Shown here in pieces: positions 34,228-42,781 of a DNA stretch of 64,000 bases. The stretch is from Sciscionella sediminilitoris (GTDB lineage Bacteria; Actinomycetota; Actinomycetes; Mycobacteriales; Pseudonocardiaceae), in the NCBI RefSeq assembly GCF_000737195.2, contig NZ_JALM01000035.1, positions 1 to 64,000 on the forward strand, written 5' to 3'. The position numbers and the translations under genes were made by a program. Within the stretch, counting starts at the first letter, position 1; each line of letters begins with the position of its first letter. The notes beneath the pieces were generated by a model. The model saw only the letters and a list, made by a program, of their open reading frames with translations. It was not told the origin of the DNA and did no database searches.

Positions 34228-35136
34228 TCACGGTACCCGGCGGGTCAGGGCCCAGTCGCGGAATCGGCGCGCGGCAGGGGAAAGCGGGCGCCGGGTGGAG
34301 GAAACCAGGCCGACCTCGCGCCAGCACCGCGGGGCGAGCAGGCGCTCCACGGTCCCCGGCAGTGGTCCGTCCTCACGCGCCGGCAGTACCGCGATGCCCA
34401 GTCCGGCGGCGACAAGTCCGCGCACGGTGTCCACCTCCTCGCCCTCGAAGGCGGGACGCAGGGTGAATCCGGCGGCCGCGCACAACCGGTCGGTGATGCC
34501 GCGCAAGCCGTAGCCGGCCTTGGTGGACACGAAGGTCTCGCCACGGCACCACGCCATCCGCACCCGCTCGTGCCCGACGAACCGGTGCTGTTCACCGACC
34601 ACGAGCACCAGCTCGTCGCTGAACAGCGGCGCGGTCTCGAACTCCGGATCGGCGCCCGGCAGCGGGGAGGTCAGGGCCAGGTCCACGGTCCCGGTCCGCA
34701 CCTCCTCGAGCATCACCTCGTGCGGATCCTGGGTGAGCGTGAAGCGGACCCCGGGATGCGCGGCGCGGAAATCCCGCAGCAGCTCGGGCACCTTGCGCTG
34801 ACCCATGGTGTGCAGGAAGGCGAACACCACGTGCCCTTGCTCCGGATCGGCCGCCTCGATCGCGCGCGCGGCACCGGTGCCCATCGCGGTGATCGCCGTG
34901 GACGCGGCCTCGGCGAGCGCGTGCCCCGCGCGGGTCAGTTCGATGCGCCTGCCGCTGCGCGCCACCAGGTCCACCCCGCAGGTCTGCGCGATGGCGGCGA
35001 GCCAGCGGCTGGCGGTCGGCTGCGGGATGCCGATGTCCGCGGCGGCGGCGGTGAGGTTGCCGTACCTGCGCACCGCGTCCAGCAGGGCCAATCGCCGTGT
35101 GAGCTCGGCCGCGATCCGTTCCGGGGAGGAGTCCAC
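34228..35136 (-). CDS. LysR-family transcriptional regulator
   Basis: A 302-residue LysR-type regulator. The winged helix-turn-helix covers residues 8-65 (RYGNLTAAAADIGIPQPTASRWLAAI) and the periplasmic-binding-like effector domain 90-300. It is divergent from an MFS transporter, a usual regulator-target pair. Its GTG lies 6 nt after TAAACT (35148 down to 35143), and a palindrome TTTATGCA-N4-TGCATGAA covers this -10, so autorepression is likely. Confidence 0.9.
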   Translation of the reverse strand: MDSSPERIAAELTRRLALLDAVRRYGNLTAAAADIGIPQPTASRWLAAIAQTCGVDLVARSGRRIELTRAGHALAEAASTAITAMGTGAARAIEAADPEQGHVVFAFLHTMGQRKVPELLRDFRAAHPGVRFTLTQDPHEVMLEEVRTGTVDLALTSPLPGADPEFETAPLFSDELVLVVGEQHRFVGHERVRMAWCRGETFVSTKAGYGLRGITDRLCAAAGFTLRPAFEGEEVDTVRGLVAAGLGIAVLPAREDGPLPGTVERLLAPRCWREVGLVSSTRRPLSPAARRFRDWALTRRVP

Positions 35137-35144
35137 CAGCTCAG

Positions 35145-35164
35145 TTTATGCAAATCTGCATGAA
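35145..35164. promoter_or_regulatory. LysR operator candidate
   Basis: TTTATGCA and TGCATGAA (7 of 8 paired) flank AATC in an AT-rich patch between the LysR gene and the MFS gene. It overlaps the apparent -10 of the LysR gene and lies about 57 nt upstream of the MFS start. It does not fit the T-N11-A rule exactly, so assignment to this LysR protein is by position. Confidence 0.55.
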
Positions 35165-35221
35165 TTCGCCGCAATCTCAGTATTAGACGGATGAATGCGC
35201 GTGCGCCTAGCGTGGTCGCAC

Positions 35222-36442
35222 GTGACGAGCACGATGGACGAGGCAGTACACGCGGGACACCGCAGGGGAAGCAGGCAGTTCCGCAGGATCACGATCGCGA
35301 TGTTCGCCAGCGGACTCGCGACCTTCACCGTGCTCTACTGCGTGCAGGCGCTGTTCCCCGCGATCGCCGCCGATTTCCACCTCTCACCGGCCACGGTCAG
35401 CCTCGTGCTCTCGGTGTCCACCCTGACCCTTGCCATCGGCGTCATCCCGCTGACCACGCTCTCCGAATCCCTCGGCCGCACCAGGGTGATGATCGCCTCG
35501 CTCACCGCGACCGCCGTACTCGGCGTGCTCGTGCCGTTCGCGCCGAACCTGACCCTGCTGCTGGTGATGCGTGCCCTGCAGGGCTTCGCGCTGGCCGGAC
35601 TGCAGGCCACGGCGATGTCCTACCTGTCGGAGGAACTGCACCGGGAATCGCTCGGCGCGGGCATGGGGCTCTACATCGCGGGCAACGGCATCGGCGGCAT
35701 GCTCGGCCGGGTGCTCGCCGGAGTGGTCGTCGACTTCGGCAGCTGGCGGCTCGCCATCGGGGCGGTCGGACTGCTCGCGGTGGCCTGCACCATCGTGTTC
35801 GCTCTGCTGATCCTGCCCTCGCAGCGATTCGAGCCGAAACCGCTGCGGGTGCGACCGCTGATCGGCTCGATCGGCACCGCGTTGCGCGATCACGGACTGC
35901 TGCGGCTCTACCTGGTCGGCTTCCTGGCCATGGGGGCCTTCGTCACCGTGTACAACTATCTGGGCTTCCGGCTGCTGCGCGCACCGTTCCACCTGCCGCA
36001 CGCCGTGGTCAGCCTGCTGTTCGTGGTCTACATCGCCGGTTCGGCCGCCTCCACCATCGCCGGTCGGCTGGTGGACCGGTTCGGCCGCCCGCGCATGCTC
36101 TGGTCCATGGCGGTCTGCACGATCGCCGGGGTCGTGCTGCTCGCCTTCGGCAACCTCGCCCTGATCATCATCGGGCTCGTCCTGTTCACCGGGGGTTTCT
36201 TCGCCACGCACGCCGTGGCCAGCGGCTGGGTGGGCGCCCGTGCCGCGGTGCTCGCCGTGCCCGGTGCGGCCATCTACCTGTTCTGTTACTACCTCGGATC
36301 CTCCATCGGCGGCACCCTCGGCGGGGTCTGGTTCGCCGACTCCGGCTGGGGCGGGGTCACCGGCTACATCGGTGTGCTGTTCGGGCTCGTGGTGCTGCTC
36401 GGGCTCACCCTGATCGGGCTCAAGCCACTGCGCCGGTCCTGA
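35222..36442 (+). CDS. MFS efflux transporter (YnfM-like)
   Basis: A 406-residue major facilitator protein with twelve predicted membrane helices. The loop 2-3 motif is [12 protein letters not shown], and [24 protein letters not shown] in the first helices resembles the YnfM/arabinose-efflux group. GTG 35222 is chosen because it lies 8 nt after TAGCGT (35208-35213); a GTG nine codons upstream is possible. It is divergent from, and probably controlled by, the LysR regulator. Substrate unknown. Confidence 0.88.
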   Translation: MTSTMDEAVHAGHRRGSRQFRRITIAMFASGLATFTVLYCVQALFPAIAADFHLSPATVSLVLSVSTLTLAIGVIPLTTLSESLGRTRVMIASLTATAVLGVLVPFAPNLTLLLVMRALQGFALAGLQATAMSYLSEELHRESLGAGMGLYIAGNGIGGMLGRVLAGVVVDFGSWRLAIGAVGLLAVACTIVFALLILPSQRFEPKPLRVRPLIGSIGTALRDHGLLRLYLVGFLAMGAFVTVYNYLGFRLLRAPFHLPHAVVSLLFVVYIAGSAASTIAGRLVDRFGRPRMLWSMAVCTIAGVVLLAFGNLALIIIGLVLFTGGFFATHAVASGWVGARAAVLAVPGAAIYLFCYYLGSSIGGTLGGVWFADSGWGGVTGYIGVLFGLVVLLGLTLIGLKPLRRS

Positions 36443-36491
36443 CCGTTCACCCGGTCTTCGCGGATTCGCTCGCCGGGGTCCGCTGCGATGC

Positions 36492-37148
36492 TCACCCGGT
36501 CGCCGTCTTCGCGGCCAGCAGCAGACCGTCGGCCAGCGGCACGAACGCGGGCGCCAGCCGCTCGTCCGCGCGCACCAGGGCGGCCAGTTCACGCAGCGCG
36601 GCCGTCTCGGCGTCCCGCCGGGAACGGTCGCCGACCCGGCCGTTGGCGAACACCCCGTCGAAGGCGATCACCCCGCCCTCACGCAGCAGCCGGACAGCCT
36701 GCTCGTAGTAGCGCGGGTACTCGATCCGCGCGGCGTCCACGAACACCAGGTCGTACCCGGCGTCGGTGAGCCGCGGCAGCACGTCCAGCCCGCGCCCCAT
36801 GATCAGCCGCGCCCGCCCCGCGGGGTACCCGGCCTCGGTGAACGCCCGGCGCGCGGTGCGCTGATGTTCCGGTTCCACGTCGATGGTGGTGAGCACGCCA
36901 CCCTCGGCCATACCCGCGAGCAGGTACAGCCCGGAGACCCCGGATCCGGTACCGACCTCGACCACCGCGCGTGCTCGCGCCGTGGCCGTCAGGAACCGCA
37001 GCGCTGCTCCGGTCGCGGGCGAGACCGGGTCCGCACCAGCGTCGACCCCACGCTCGCGCGCACTCGCGAGCGTGTCGTCTTCCGCAAAGTAGTCGTGCAC
37101 ATACGTCTCGATACCGGAGTCGTGCGCCTTCACCGGGTCAGCCGTCAC
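36492..37148 (-). CDS. SAM-dependent O-methyltransferase (Rv1220c-like)
   Basis: A 218-residue class I methyltransferase. [16 protein letters not shown] is the SAM-binding motif I near residue 63, and [28 protein letters not shown] covers motifs II and III with a metal-binding Asp. The closest context is Rv1220c, always divergent from sigE in mycobacteria, as here. The acceptor is unknown; the family methylates catechol-type hydroxyls. The GTG lies 7 nt after TAATCT (37161 down to 37156). Confidence 0.87.
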   Translation of the reverse strand: MTADPVKAHDSGIETYVHDYFAEDDTLASARERGVDAGADPVSPATGAALRFLTATARARAVVEVGTGSGVSGLYLLAGMAEGGVLTTIDVEPEHQRTARRAFTEAGYPAGRARLIMGRGLDVLPRLTDAGYDLVFVDAARIEYPRYYEQAVRLLREGGVIAFDGVFANGRVGDRSRRDAETAALRELAALVRADERLAPAFVPLADGLLLAAKTATG

Positions 37149-37203
37149 GCAGGGCAGATTAATGCGTCACCCCATCGGGCGTGCACGACACCCGGGGCCG
37201 AGT

Positions 37204-37230
37204 TCTCAGGGTGCTCTCAGCGCTCTCTGA
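37204..37230 (+). promoter_or_regulatory. Direct-repeat binding site upstream of sigE
   Basis: TCTCAG occurs at 37204-37209 and again at 37215-37220, with a partial third copy TCTGA at 37226, all spaced 11 bp. Such one-turn direct repeats are bound by OmpR-family response regulators. In mycobacteria the two-component regulator MprA binds TCTCAG-like repeats upstream of sigE, so this may be the equivalent site. Confidence 0.5.
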
Positions 37231-37301
37231 TGCGAACCCTAAGGCGGTGGTCGATGCTGGACTCAAGAACCCCCTTGGGCAATAAGGCGGGAGCGGGAAC
37301 A

Positions 37302-37961
37302 ATGAAGGTGGGTGCCCCGTTGAACAACCGAGCACAGCACACGGAGGTGCGCGAACACTCGATGACAGTTTCTCCATCGGCGCAGGCCGAGACGCAGCCC
37401 GTCGAGGTCAAGGCCGTCTCCATCGACGGCGAAGAGGTCACCTGGACGCCACCGTCCTGGGAAGAGATCGTGCGCCAGCACAGTGACCGGGTGTACCGGC
37501 TCGCCTACCGCCTGTCCGGGAACCAGCACGACGCGGAGGACCTCACCCAGGAGACGTTCATCCGGGTGTTCCGCTCGCTGTCCTCGTACAAGCCAGGGAC
37601 CTTCGAGGGCTGGCTGCACCGGATCACCACGAACCTGTTCCTCGACATGGCCCGGCGCCGCTCGCGGCTGCGCATGGAAGGGCTGCCCGAGGACACCGAC
37701 CGGCTCGCCGGTGACGAACCGACCCCGGAGCAGGCGTTCTCCGCCGCGCACCTGGACCCGGACCTGCAGGCCGCGCTCGACGAGCTGCCGCCCGAGTTCC
37801 GCGCGGCCGTCGTGCTCTGCGATGTCGAGGGCCTGTCCTACGAGGAGATCGGGGCAACCCTCGGAGTGAAACTTGGTACCGTGCGCTCTCGGATCCATCG
37901 GGGGCGTCAGGCACTGCGGGCATCGGTCGAGGGACGGAGGCTCGCGGGCGCCTCGGCATGA
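37302..37961 (+). CDS. sigE: ECF RNA polymerase sigma factor SigE
   Basis: A 219-residue ECF sigma factor. Region 2 covers residues 55-122 ([36 protein letters not shown]) and region 4 about 155-205 ([25 protein letters not shown]), almost identical to mycobacterial SigE. It directs the envelope and oxidative stress response. ATG 37302 is preferred for GGGAG 8 nt upstream; in-frame ATGs at 37254 and 37362 could give longer and shorter forms, as described for M. tuberculosis SigE. Followed by a bridging ORF and rseA. Confidence 0.93.
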   Translation: MKVGAPLNNRAQHTEVREHSMTVSPSAQAETQPVEVKAVSIDGEEVTWTPPSWEEIVRQHSDRVYRLAYRLSGNQHDAEDLTQETFIRVFRSLSSYKPGTFEGWLHRITTNLFLDMARRRSRLRMEGLPEDTDRLAGDEPTPEQAFSAAHLDPDLQAALDELPPEFRAAVVLCDVEGLSYEEIGATLGVKLGTVRSRIHRGRQALRASVEGRRLAGASA

Positions 37962-38002
37962 GGCGGCGTGAGAGGAGAGGGCACGTGGAGGTGACGCAAT
38001 GA
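37958..38002 (+). CDS. 14-residue bridging ORF between sigE and rseA
   Basis: The [17 protein letters not shown] begins in an ATGA overlap with the sigE stop and ends in an ATGA overlap with the rseA start, filling the 37-nt gap in one frame. It holds the rseA ribosome-binding site (GGAGGTGA). The arrangement would let ribosomes pass from sigma to anti-sigma without leaving the mRNA. Its peptide, very Arg-rich, may be incidental. Confidence 0.45.
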   Translation: MRRRERRGHVEVTQ

Positions 38003-38646
38003 CGATCGCTCGGGGATTCGGCTTCGGCGAGACCCACCTGATGCCGGACGCGATCGTGGCATTCGTCGACGAGGAACTCTCCACGACGGCCACCGAACGA
38101 GCTCGGGCACATCTGGCGAAGTGCCCGTACTGCGCGCAGGAAGCGGACGCCCAGCGCGCCGCGCGGGACCGGATGCGCTCCCTGGACACCCCGGGAGTGC
38201 CCGCGAACCTGCTCGCCGCACTGCGCGCGATACCCGAGGACACCGAGGTCACCAGCGTGCCGGACGGGCTCGCGGTCACCGAGGACGGCCAGCTCGTCGC
38301 CGTGCAGCGGCCGGACCGCGCCTTCGGCGCCGGTGCGCCGCTCGGTTCGGCGCCACCACTGGGCACCACGGCAGGGATCGGAGCGGCACGCGCCCCGCTC
38401 GGCGGGCGACGCGGCCGCAAAAGAGCGGCTCAGGGCGCCGGAGCGCTGGTCTCCGGGCTGATGCTCGGTGCGCTCGCCTTCGGGATCCCCGGGGGGAGCG
38501 CGCAGACGCCCGCACCGGCCAAGGAGCCCGCCGCGCAGCTGAACAACAACGCACCACGGGCCGCGTTCGGCGCCCGGCACACCAAGCCGAAGCCGACCCC
38601 CACCGAGCGCGCGCCGCGGTCGCACGCGCATCCGGTGCAGCGGTAA
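37999..38646 (+). CDS. rseA: Anti-sigma-E factor RseA
   Basis: A 215-residue anti-sigma factor. The zinc-associated motif H38-x3-C42-x2-C45 with an upstream His (H13) defines the ZAS domain that binds SigE. One hydrophobic segment at residues 146-163 would place the Pro-rich C-terminus outside, although the basic run RRGRKR before it fits that topology. In mycobacteria RseA is released by redox change of the Cys pair and by ClpC1P2 proteolysis after phosphorylation. GGAGGTGA precedes the ATG. Confidence 0.9.
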   Translation: MTIARGFGFGETHLMPDAIVAFVDEELSTTATERARAHLAKCPYCAQEADAQRAARDRMRSLDTPGVPANLLAALRAIPEDTEVTSVPDGLAVTEDGQLVAVQRPDRAFGAGAPLGSAPPLGTTAGIGAARAPLGGRRGRKRAAQGAGALVSGLMLGALAFGIPGGSAQTPAPAKEPAAQLNNNAPRAAFGARHTKPKPTPTERAPRSHAHPVQR

Positions 38647-38741
38647 TCCCCGCCCGAACCCCCTGCACGAACACTTCACCCCGGATGAGGCATCCTCGTC
38701 AGGACACCATCGCGACAGTAGAAACGTGACCACGGGGATCC

Positions 38742-38819
38742 ATGAGCGAGCCTGCGAGCGAATCATCGGTACAGCGCCTGAGCGAAGCGCCGAGCTCCGC
38801 TAAGGAGTCAGGGCGATGA
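38742..38819 (+). CDS. 25-residue ORF overlapping the htrA start
   Basis: ATG after GGGGATCC begins a Ser/Glu-rich 25-codon ORF (MSEPASESSVQRL...) whose TGA overlaps the htrA ATG as ATGA. The htrA ribosome-binding site AAGGAG lies inside it. The DNA is rich in GAGCGA motifs and may be a dispersed leader repeat. The remaining gap back to rseA (38647-38741) shows only a possible TAGAAA -10 at 38720. Confidence 0.3.
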   Translation: MSEPASESSVQRLSEAPSSAKESGR

Positions 38820-40297
38820 GCGAGCAAGCCAACGGACAGGGCGCCCCGCGCGTCGGGCCGCGCCCACTGCACCGTCCGCAGGTCGATCCCGAATCCGCGG
38901 CGGTGTTCGGCCGCCCCGACGGAGTGTCGAGTGCTTTCGCGCCCAGGGACGCGCTGCCTGCCCGGCCGCAACCGGTCGGACGGCCACCGGAATCGCTCAC
39001 CGAGGCCTTCGGCGGGCGCGATGGGGAAACGGGACTGCAGCGGCCACCGTCCGGTGGTGAACCGGAAAAGGGGCAACCGGACCCGTTCTGGGATCCGGAC
39101 GCCGAGACCGATCCCTGGCGGGACCCGGGCACCGGGGCGGTCCTGGGCGCGCCCGCGGTCACCGAGCGGGAATCCGATGCCGCGAACGAACCCAAGGACG
39201 CCAAGCTGTCCCTGACCGGGCTGCTGTTCGGCCGCTCAGTAGCCCGCGGCGCCCTGGTCGTACTCGCGGTGGCCGCACTGCTGATCGGCGCCGTCGGCGG
39301 GGTCACCGGCTGGCTGATCGGGCGCTCCGGGACCGCGCTCACCGACGGCAGCGCGACACTGGCCCAGGTCGACTCGAACGTGGAGCGGCCGAAGGGTTCG
39401 GTCGCCGAGGTGGTCAAGCGCGCCACCCCCGCGGTGGTCTCGCTCGAGGTGGTCGTGGGCAACGGCGGGCAGTTCGGCTCCGGAGTGGTGATCTCCCCGG
39501 ACGGCTACATCCTCACCAACAACCACGTGGTCGCCCAGGCGGCATCGAACAAATCGGCCACCATCACCGCGGTGTTCAACGACGGCACCCGGACCAAGGC
39601 CCAGATCGTCGGCCGGGACGCGAAGACCGACCTCGCGGTGGTGAAGGTGAACGTCACCAACCCGACCGCGATCCAGCTCGGCCGCTCCTCGGATGTGCAG
39701 GTCGGGGACCCGGTCATCGCGATCGGCTCGCCGCTGGAGTACAAGTCCTCGGTGACCACCGGCATCGTGTCCGGGCTGGACCGCCCGGTCGTGGCCGCGG
39801 GGGAGAACGGGGACCCGCCGGTCACCTACGACGCGATCCAGACCGATGCGGCGATCAACCACGGCAACTCCGGCGGGCCGCTGCTCAACTCCTCCGGTGC
39901 GCTGATCGGGATCAACTCCGCCATCAAGTCCTCCGGACCGCAGGGCGGCAGCATCGGTATCGGCTTCGCCATCCCGGTGGACCAGGCCCGCCAGATCGCC
40001 CAGGGGCTCATCCGGAACGGCTCGGTCAAGCACGCTGACATCGGCGCGAACTTCCGCTCGGTCTCGGCAACCTCCTCGCAGGGCGCGCAGCTGGCCAACG
40101 TCGCCCCGGGCGGGGCCGCCGCGAAGGCCGGGCTCAAGGAGGGCGACGTGGTCACCAGGTTCGCGGGCAACCGGGTGGACAACGCCGAGCAGCTCCAGGT
40201 GGATGTGCTCACCTCACCGATCGGCAAGCCGATCCCCATGCAGATCGTGCGCGGCGGGGCGAGCCAGACGATCACCGTCACACTGCAGTCGGACTAG
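38816..40297 (+). CDS. htrA: Membrane-anchored HtrA-like serine protease
   Basis: A 493-residue DegP/HtrA protease. Residues 1-140 are a disordered Pro-rich cytoplasmic region, 144-168 a single membrane helix, then an extracytoplasmic trypsin domain with catalytic H237 (NNHVV), D272 (KTDLAVVKV) and S352 (HGNSGGP), and one PDZ domain from about residue 390. It degrades or refolds damaged envelope proteins and in mycobacteria is part of the SigE regulon. AAGGAG lies 8 nt before the ATG. Confidence 0.95.
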   Translation: MSEQANGQGAPRVGPRPLHRPQVDPESAAVFGRPDGVSSAFAPRDALPARPQPVGRPPESLTEAFGGRDGETGLQRPPSGGEPEKGQPDPFWDPDAETDPWRDPGTGAVLGAPAVTERESDAANEPKDAKLSLTGLLFGRSVARGALVVLAVAALLIGAVGGVTGWLIGRSGTALTDGSATLAQVDSNVERPKGSVAEVVKRATPAVVSLEVVVGNGGQFGSGVVISPDGYILTNNHVVAQAASNKSATITAVFNDGTRTKAQIVGRDAKTDLAVVKVNVTNPTAIQLGRSSDVQVGDPVIAIGSPLEYKSSVTTGIVSGLDRPVVAAGENGDPPVTYDAIQTDAAINHGNSGGPLLNSSGALIGINSAIKSSGPQGGSIGIGFAIPVDQARQIAQGLIRNGSVKHADIGANFRSVSATSSQGAQLANVAPGGAAAKAGLKEGDVVTRFAGNRVDNAEQLQVDVLTSPIGKPIPMQIVRGGASQTITVTLQSD

Positions 40298-40357
40298 GGT
40301 GTGGGTGCCGGTAGCGGTACCCTGAGCATGGCGGCGCGGGCGGCAAGAGGGTAGGAC

Positions 40358-40801
40358 ATGTTCGAGAATCTCGGTTGGAGCGAAGTCCTCATCATCATCG
40401 TCGCCGGTCTGTTCATTCTCGGCCCGGAACGGCTGCCCGGCGCGATCAGGTGGGTCGGTTCCTCGATCCGGCGGGTCCGCGAGTACGCGACCGGTGCGCG
40501 CAATCAGCTGCGTGGCGAGCTCGGCCCGGAGTTCGAGGAGTTGCGCGAACCACTGGAGCAGGTGCGTTCGCTACGGGCCATGGGGCCGCGCAAGGCGATC
40601 ACCAAACATCTGCTGGACGATTACGACCCGGTCGAGGATGCCAGGCAGTACGATGTGCGCTCCGACCTCGACGTGCGGCAGGACTTCGACGTGCGCAGCG
40701 AGAGCCGTGCTCCGCTGCCCCAGGCACCGGTCGCGCAGCCACGCGTGCAGCAGCCGCTCGGCCAGGGTGAGCGTCCGCCGTTCGATCCGGACGCGACCTG
40801 A
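40358..40801 (+). CDS. tatB: Sec-independent translocase subunit TatB
   Basis: A 147-residue Tat component. MFENLGWSEVLIIIVAGLFILGPERLPGAIRW is split here as a membrane helix (residues 5-22) and the conserved GPERLP hinge, followed by an amphipathic helix and a disordered tail with three DVR-containing near-repeats (YDVRSDL, DVRQDF, DVRSES). TatB receives twin-arginine substrates with TatC. The gap before it holds a short ATG ORF (MAARAARG) after TACCCT, of doubtful meaning. Gene order htrA-tatB is conserved. Confidence 0.94.
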   Translation: MFENLGWSEVLIIIVAGLFILGPERLPGAIRWVGSSIRRVREYATGARNQLRGELGPEFEELREPLEQVRSLRAMGPRKAITKHLLDDYDPVEDARQYDVRSDLDVRQDFDVRSESRAPLPQAPVAQPRVQQPLGQGERPPFDPDAT

Positions 40802-40846
40802 GGATCGCGGGACCGCCACCGCGGAGACGGCGGCCCCGGACCGGGA

Positions 40847-42004
40847 TCAGGCGGGGGAGACGTTGAGCATCTGACCGGCGAGCCCCCTGGCCCGCACCGC
40901 CAGCTTGCCCGCGATCTCGGTGAGCACCGCGGCCGCGGGGGCCTCCTGGTCGGCGAGCACGATGGGTTCCCCGGAATCGCCGTACTCGCGCACCTTCGGC
41001 TCCAGCGGGACCTGACCGAGCAGCGGCACGTTCGCCCCGATCGAGCGGGAGAGCGAATCCGCGACCGACTGCCCGCCGCCGGTGCCGAACACGTCCACCC
41101 GGGAACCGTCGGGCAGCTGCATCCAGGACATGTTCTCCACGACCCCGGCCACCCGCTGATGGGTCTGCAGCGCGATCGCCCCGGCTCGCTCGGCGACCTC
41201 GGCAGCGGCCTGCTGCGGCGTGGTCACCACCAGGATCTCCGCGTTCGGAATCAGCTGTGCGACCGAGATGGCCACGTCACCGGTTCCCGGCGGCAGATCG
41301 AGCAGCAGCACGTCCAGATCGCCCCACCACACGTCGGCGAGGAACTGCTGCAGCGCGCGGTGCAGCATCGGCCCGCGCCAGACCACGGGGGTGTTGCCCG
41401 GGGTGAACATGCCGATGGAGATCAGCTTCACCCCGTGCGCCTGCGGGGGCATGATCATCTGCTCGACCTTGGTCGGCTTGGCATCCGAGCCCAGCATGCG
41501 CGGCACCGAGTGCCCGTAGATGTCCGCGTCCACCACGCCGACCGAGAGCCCGCGCTTGGCAAGAGCCGCGGCGAGATTCACGGTCACCGAGGACTTGCCG
41601 ACCCCGCCCTTGCCGGAGGCCACGCAGTACACCCTGGTCAGCGAGCCGGGCTGAGCGAACGGGATCACCGGTTCCTTGGCGTCCCCGCGCAGCGATTTGC
41701 GCAGCTCGGCGCGCTGCTCGTCGTTCATCACGTCGAGCTCGACGGTGACCTCACGCACCCCGTCGAGCGCGGAGACGGCCGCGGTCACATCGCGCTCGAT
41801 CTTCTCGCGCAGCGGGCAGCCGGAGACGGTGAGGAAGATCCCCACCGCGACCTTGCCGTCCTCGGCGATGTCGATCGACTTGACCATGCCGAGTTCGGTG
41901 ATCGGTTTGTGGATCTCCGGGTCCTCTACCCCCGCGAGCGCCTCGCGCACCCGTTCCTCGGACGGCGCCGCCCCGATATGGCTGGTCGTCACTGCGAATC
42001 CCAC
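40847..42004 (-). CDS. mrp: Mrp/ApbC family Fe-S cluster carrier ATPase
   Basis: A 385-residue protein. The N-terminal MIP18/DUF59 domain (residues 15-95, with SGCPL) is followed by a deviant Walker A P-loop GKGGVGKS at 131-138 and DLPPGTGD further on. It is thought to carry Fe-S clusters to apoproteins. The CxxC pair that usually follows ENMSW is absent (replaced by MQLPDGSRVDVFG), as in other actinobacterial members, so cluster binding must use other ligands. The GTG start has GAGGAAG upstream. Confidence 0.9.
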   Translation of the reverse strand: MGFAVTTSHIGAAPSEERVREALAGVEDPEIHKPITELGMVKSIDIAEDGKVAVGIFLTVSGCPLREKIERDVTAAVSALDGVREVTVELDVMNDEQRAELRKSLRGDAKEPVIPFAQPGSLTRVYCVASGKGGVGKSSVTVNLAAALAKRGLSVGVVDADIYGHSVPRMLGSDAKPTKVEQMIMPPQAHGVKLISIGMFTPGNTPVVWRGPMLHRALQQFLADVWWGDLDVLLLDLPPGTGDVAISVAQLIPNAEILVVTTPQQAAAEVAERAGAIALQTHQRVAGVVENMSWMQLPDGSRVDVFGTGGGQSVADSLSRSIGANVPLLGQVPLEPKVREYGDSGEPIVLADQEAPAAAVLTEIAGKLAVRARGLAGQMLNVSPA

Positions 42005-42076
42005 CTTGTCTTCCTCGGTCTCCCCACCATGCTACGGCGCTGCCTCCCGGGATGGGCGGGCGTACCATCCCTGTCC

Positions 42077-42583
42077 GTGGGAGAGGGTGGCAACAACCGG
42101 GTCGAGCCGGACGAGCTGGCCGCGTGGCGGGCGTTCCTGCGGGCGCACGCCAAGATCAGCAGGGCGCTCGAGGCGGAGCTGATCGCCGGGCAGCGGATCT
42201 CGCTGGCCGCCTATGACGTGCTGTTGCAGCTGGTCGAGGCGCCCGGCTACCGGTTGCGGATGACCGAGCTGGCCGAGGCCGTTCTGCTGTCCCGTTCCGG
42301 GGTGACCAGGGTGGTCGACCGGCTGGAGCGGGACGGGCTGGTCACCCGCAGCCGGGTGCACGGGGACGGGCGCGGCGTTGTGGCGGTGCTCACCGAGCAG
42401 GGATACGAGCGGCTACGCGGAGCGACCAGTACTCACCTGAGCGGAGTCAAGGAGCATTTCGTGGACGTGCTCGCCGGGGCCGAACTGGGTGCCTTCGGGG
42501 ACAGCTGCCGCAAGCTCGCCGAGGCGCCCTCCGGGGCGGGCTCGGTGGACGCACTCGGCGAGCCATGCGTGATCGTGGACTAG
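42077..42583 (+). CDS. MarR-family transcriptional regulator
   Basis: A 168-residue winged-helix regulator. The DNA-binding part is MTELAEAVLLSRSGVTRVVDRLERDGLVTR and the wing SRVHGDGRGVVAVLTEQG, both typical of MarR. No target gene is adjacent except the divergent mrp. GTG lies 8 nt after TACCAT (42063-42068), suggesting a leaderless mRNA. The TAG stop is the exact boundary of the MITE-like copy B. Confidence 0.88.
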   Translation: MGEGGNNRVEPDELAAWRAFLRAHAKISRALEAELIAGQRISLAAYDVLLQLVEAPGYRLRMTELAEAVLLSRSGVTRVVDRLERDGLVTRSRVHGDGRGVVAVLTEQGYERLRGATSTHLSGVKEHFVDVLAGAELGAFGDSCRKLAEAPSGAGSVDALGEPCVIVD

Positions 42584-42771
42584 GGCGCGTCTGACAATCC
42601 CGTAGCCTGCTGCGCGGGGCCATATCGGCGCCTCGCGGCGAAGGCGCGCAATCACCATAGCTGCCGCTATGGCTCAATCCTCCGCCTTGCTGATCTCGGG
42701 CGCGGGTGTCCCGCAGAGACACCGCTGATCTGCCTCCCGCTCGCGACGGCAGTGGATCATCAGACACACCC
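42583..42771 (+). repeat. MITE-like non-coding element with terminal inverted repeats (copy B)
   Basis: The 189-bp segment begins GGGCGCGTCTGACAATCC and ends in the inverse of GGGTGTGTCTGATGATCC (14 of 18 match). Inside is a hairpin CCATAGC-TGCC-GCTATGG. It is homologous to 25331-25491 (minus strand), which lacks about 30 bp. No ORF is present, and no clear target duplication is seen. It starts on the last base of the MarR TAG stop and fills the gap to the convergent RIO kinase. The size and ends fit a miniature transposable element. Confidence 0.7.
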
Positions 42772-42781
42772 GAGGTCACCT

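Noticed and set aside
36443-36491. Repeated CACCCGGTC between two convergent genes as a terminator or repeat element
   Set aside because: Two 9-bp direct copies only, no stem, and the DNA is compositionally ordinary.
40328-40354. Eight-codon ORF (MAARAARG) before tatB as another relay ORF
   Set aside because: Its stop does not overlap the tatB start and the TACCCT hexamer is only 4 nt from its ATG; evidence is too thin.
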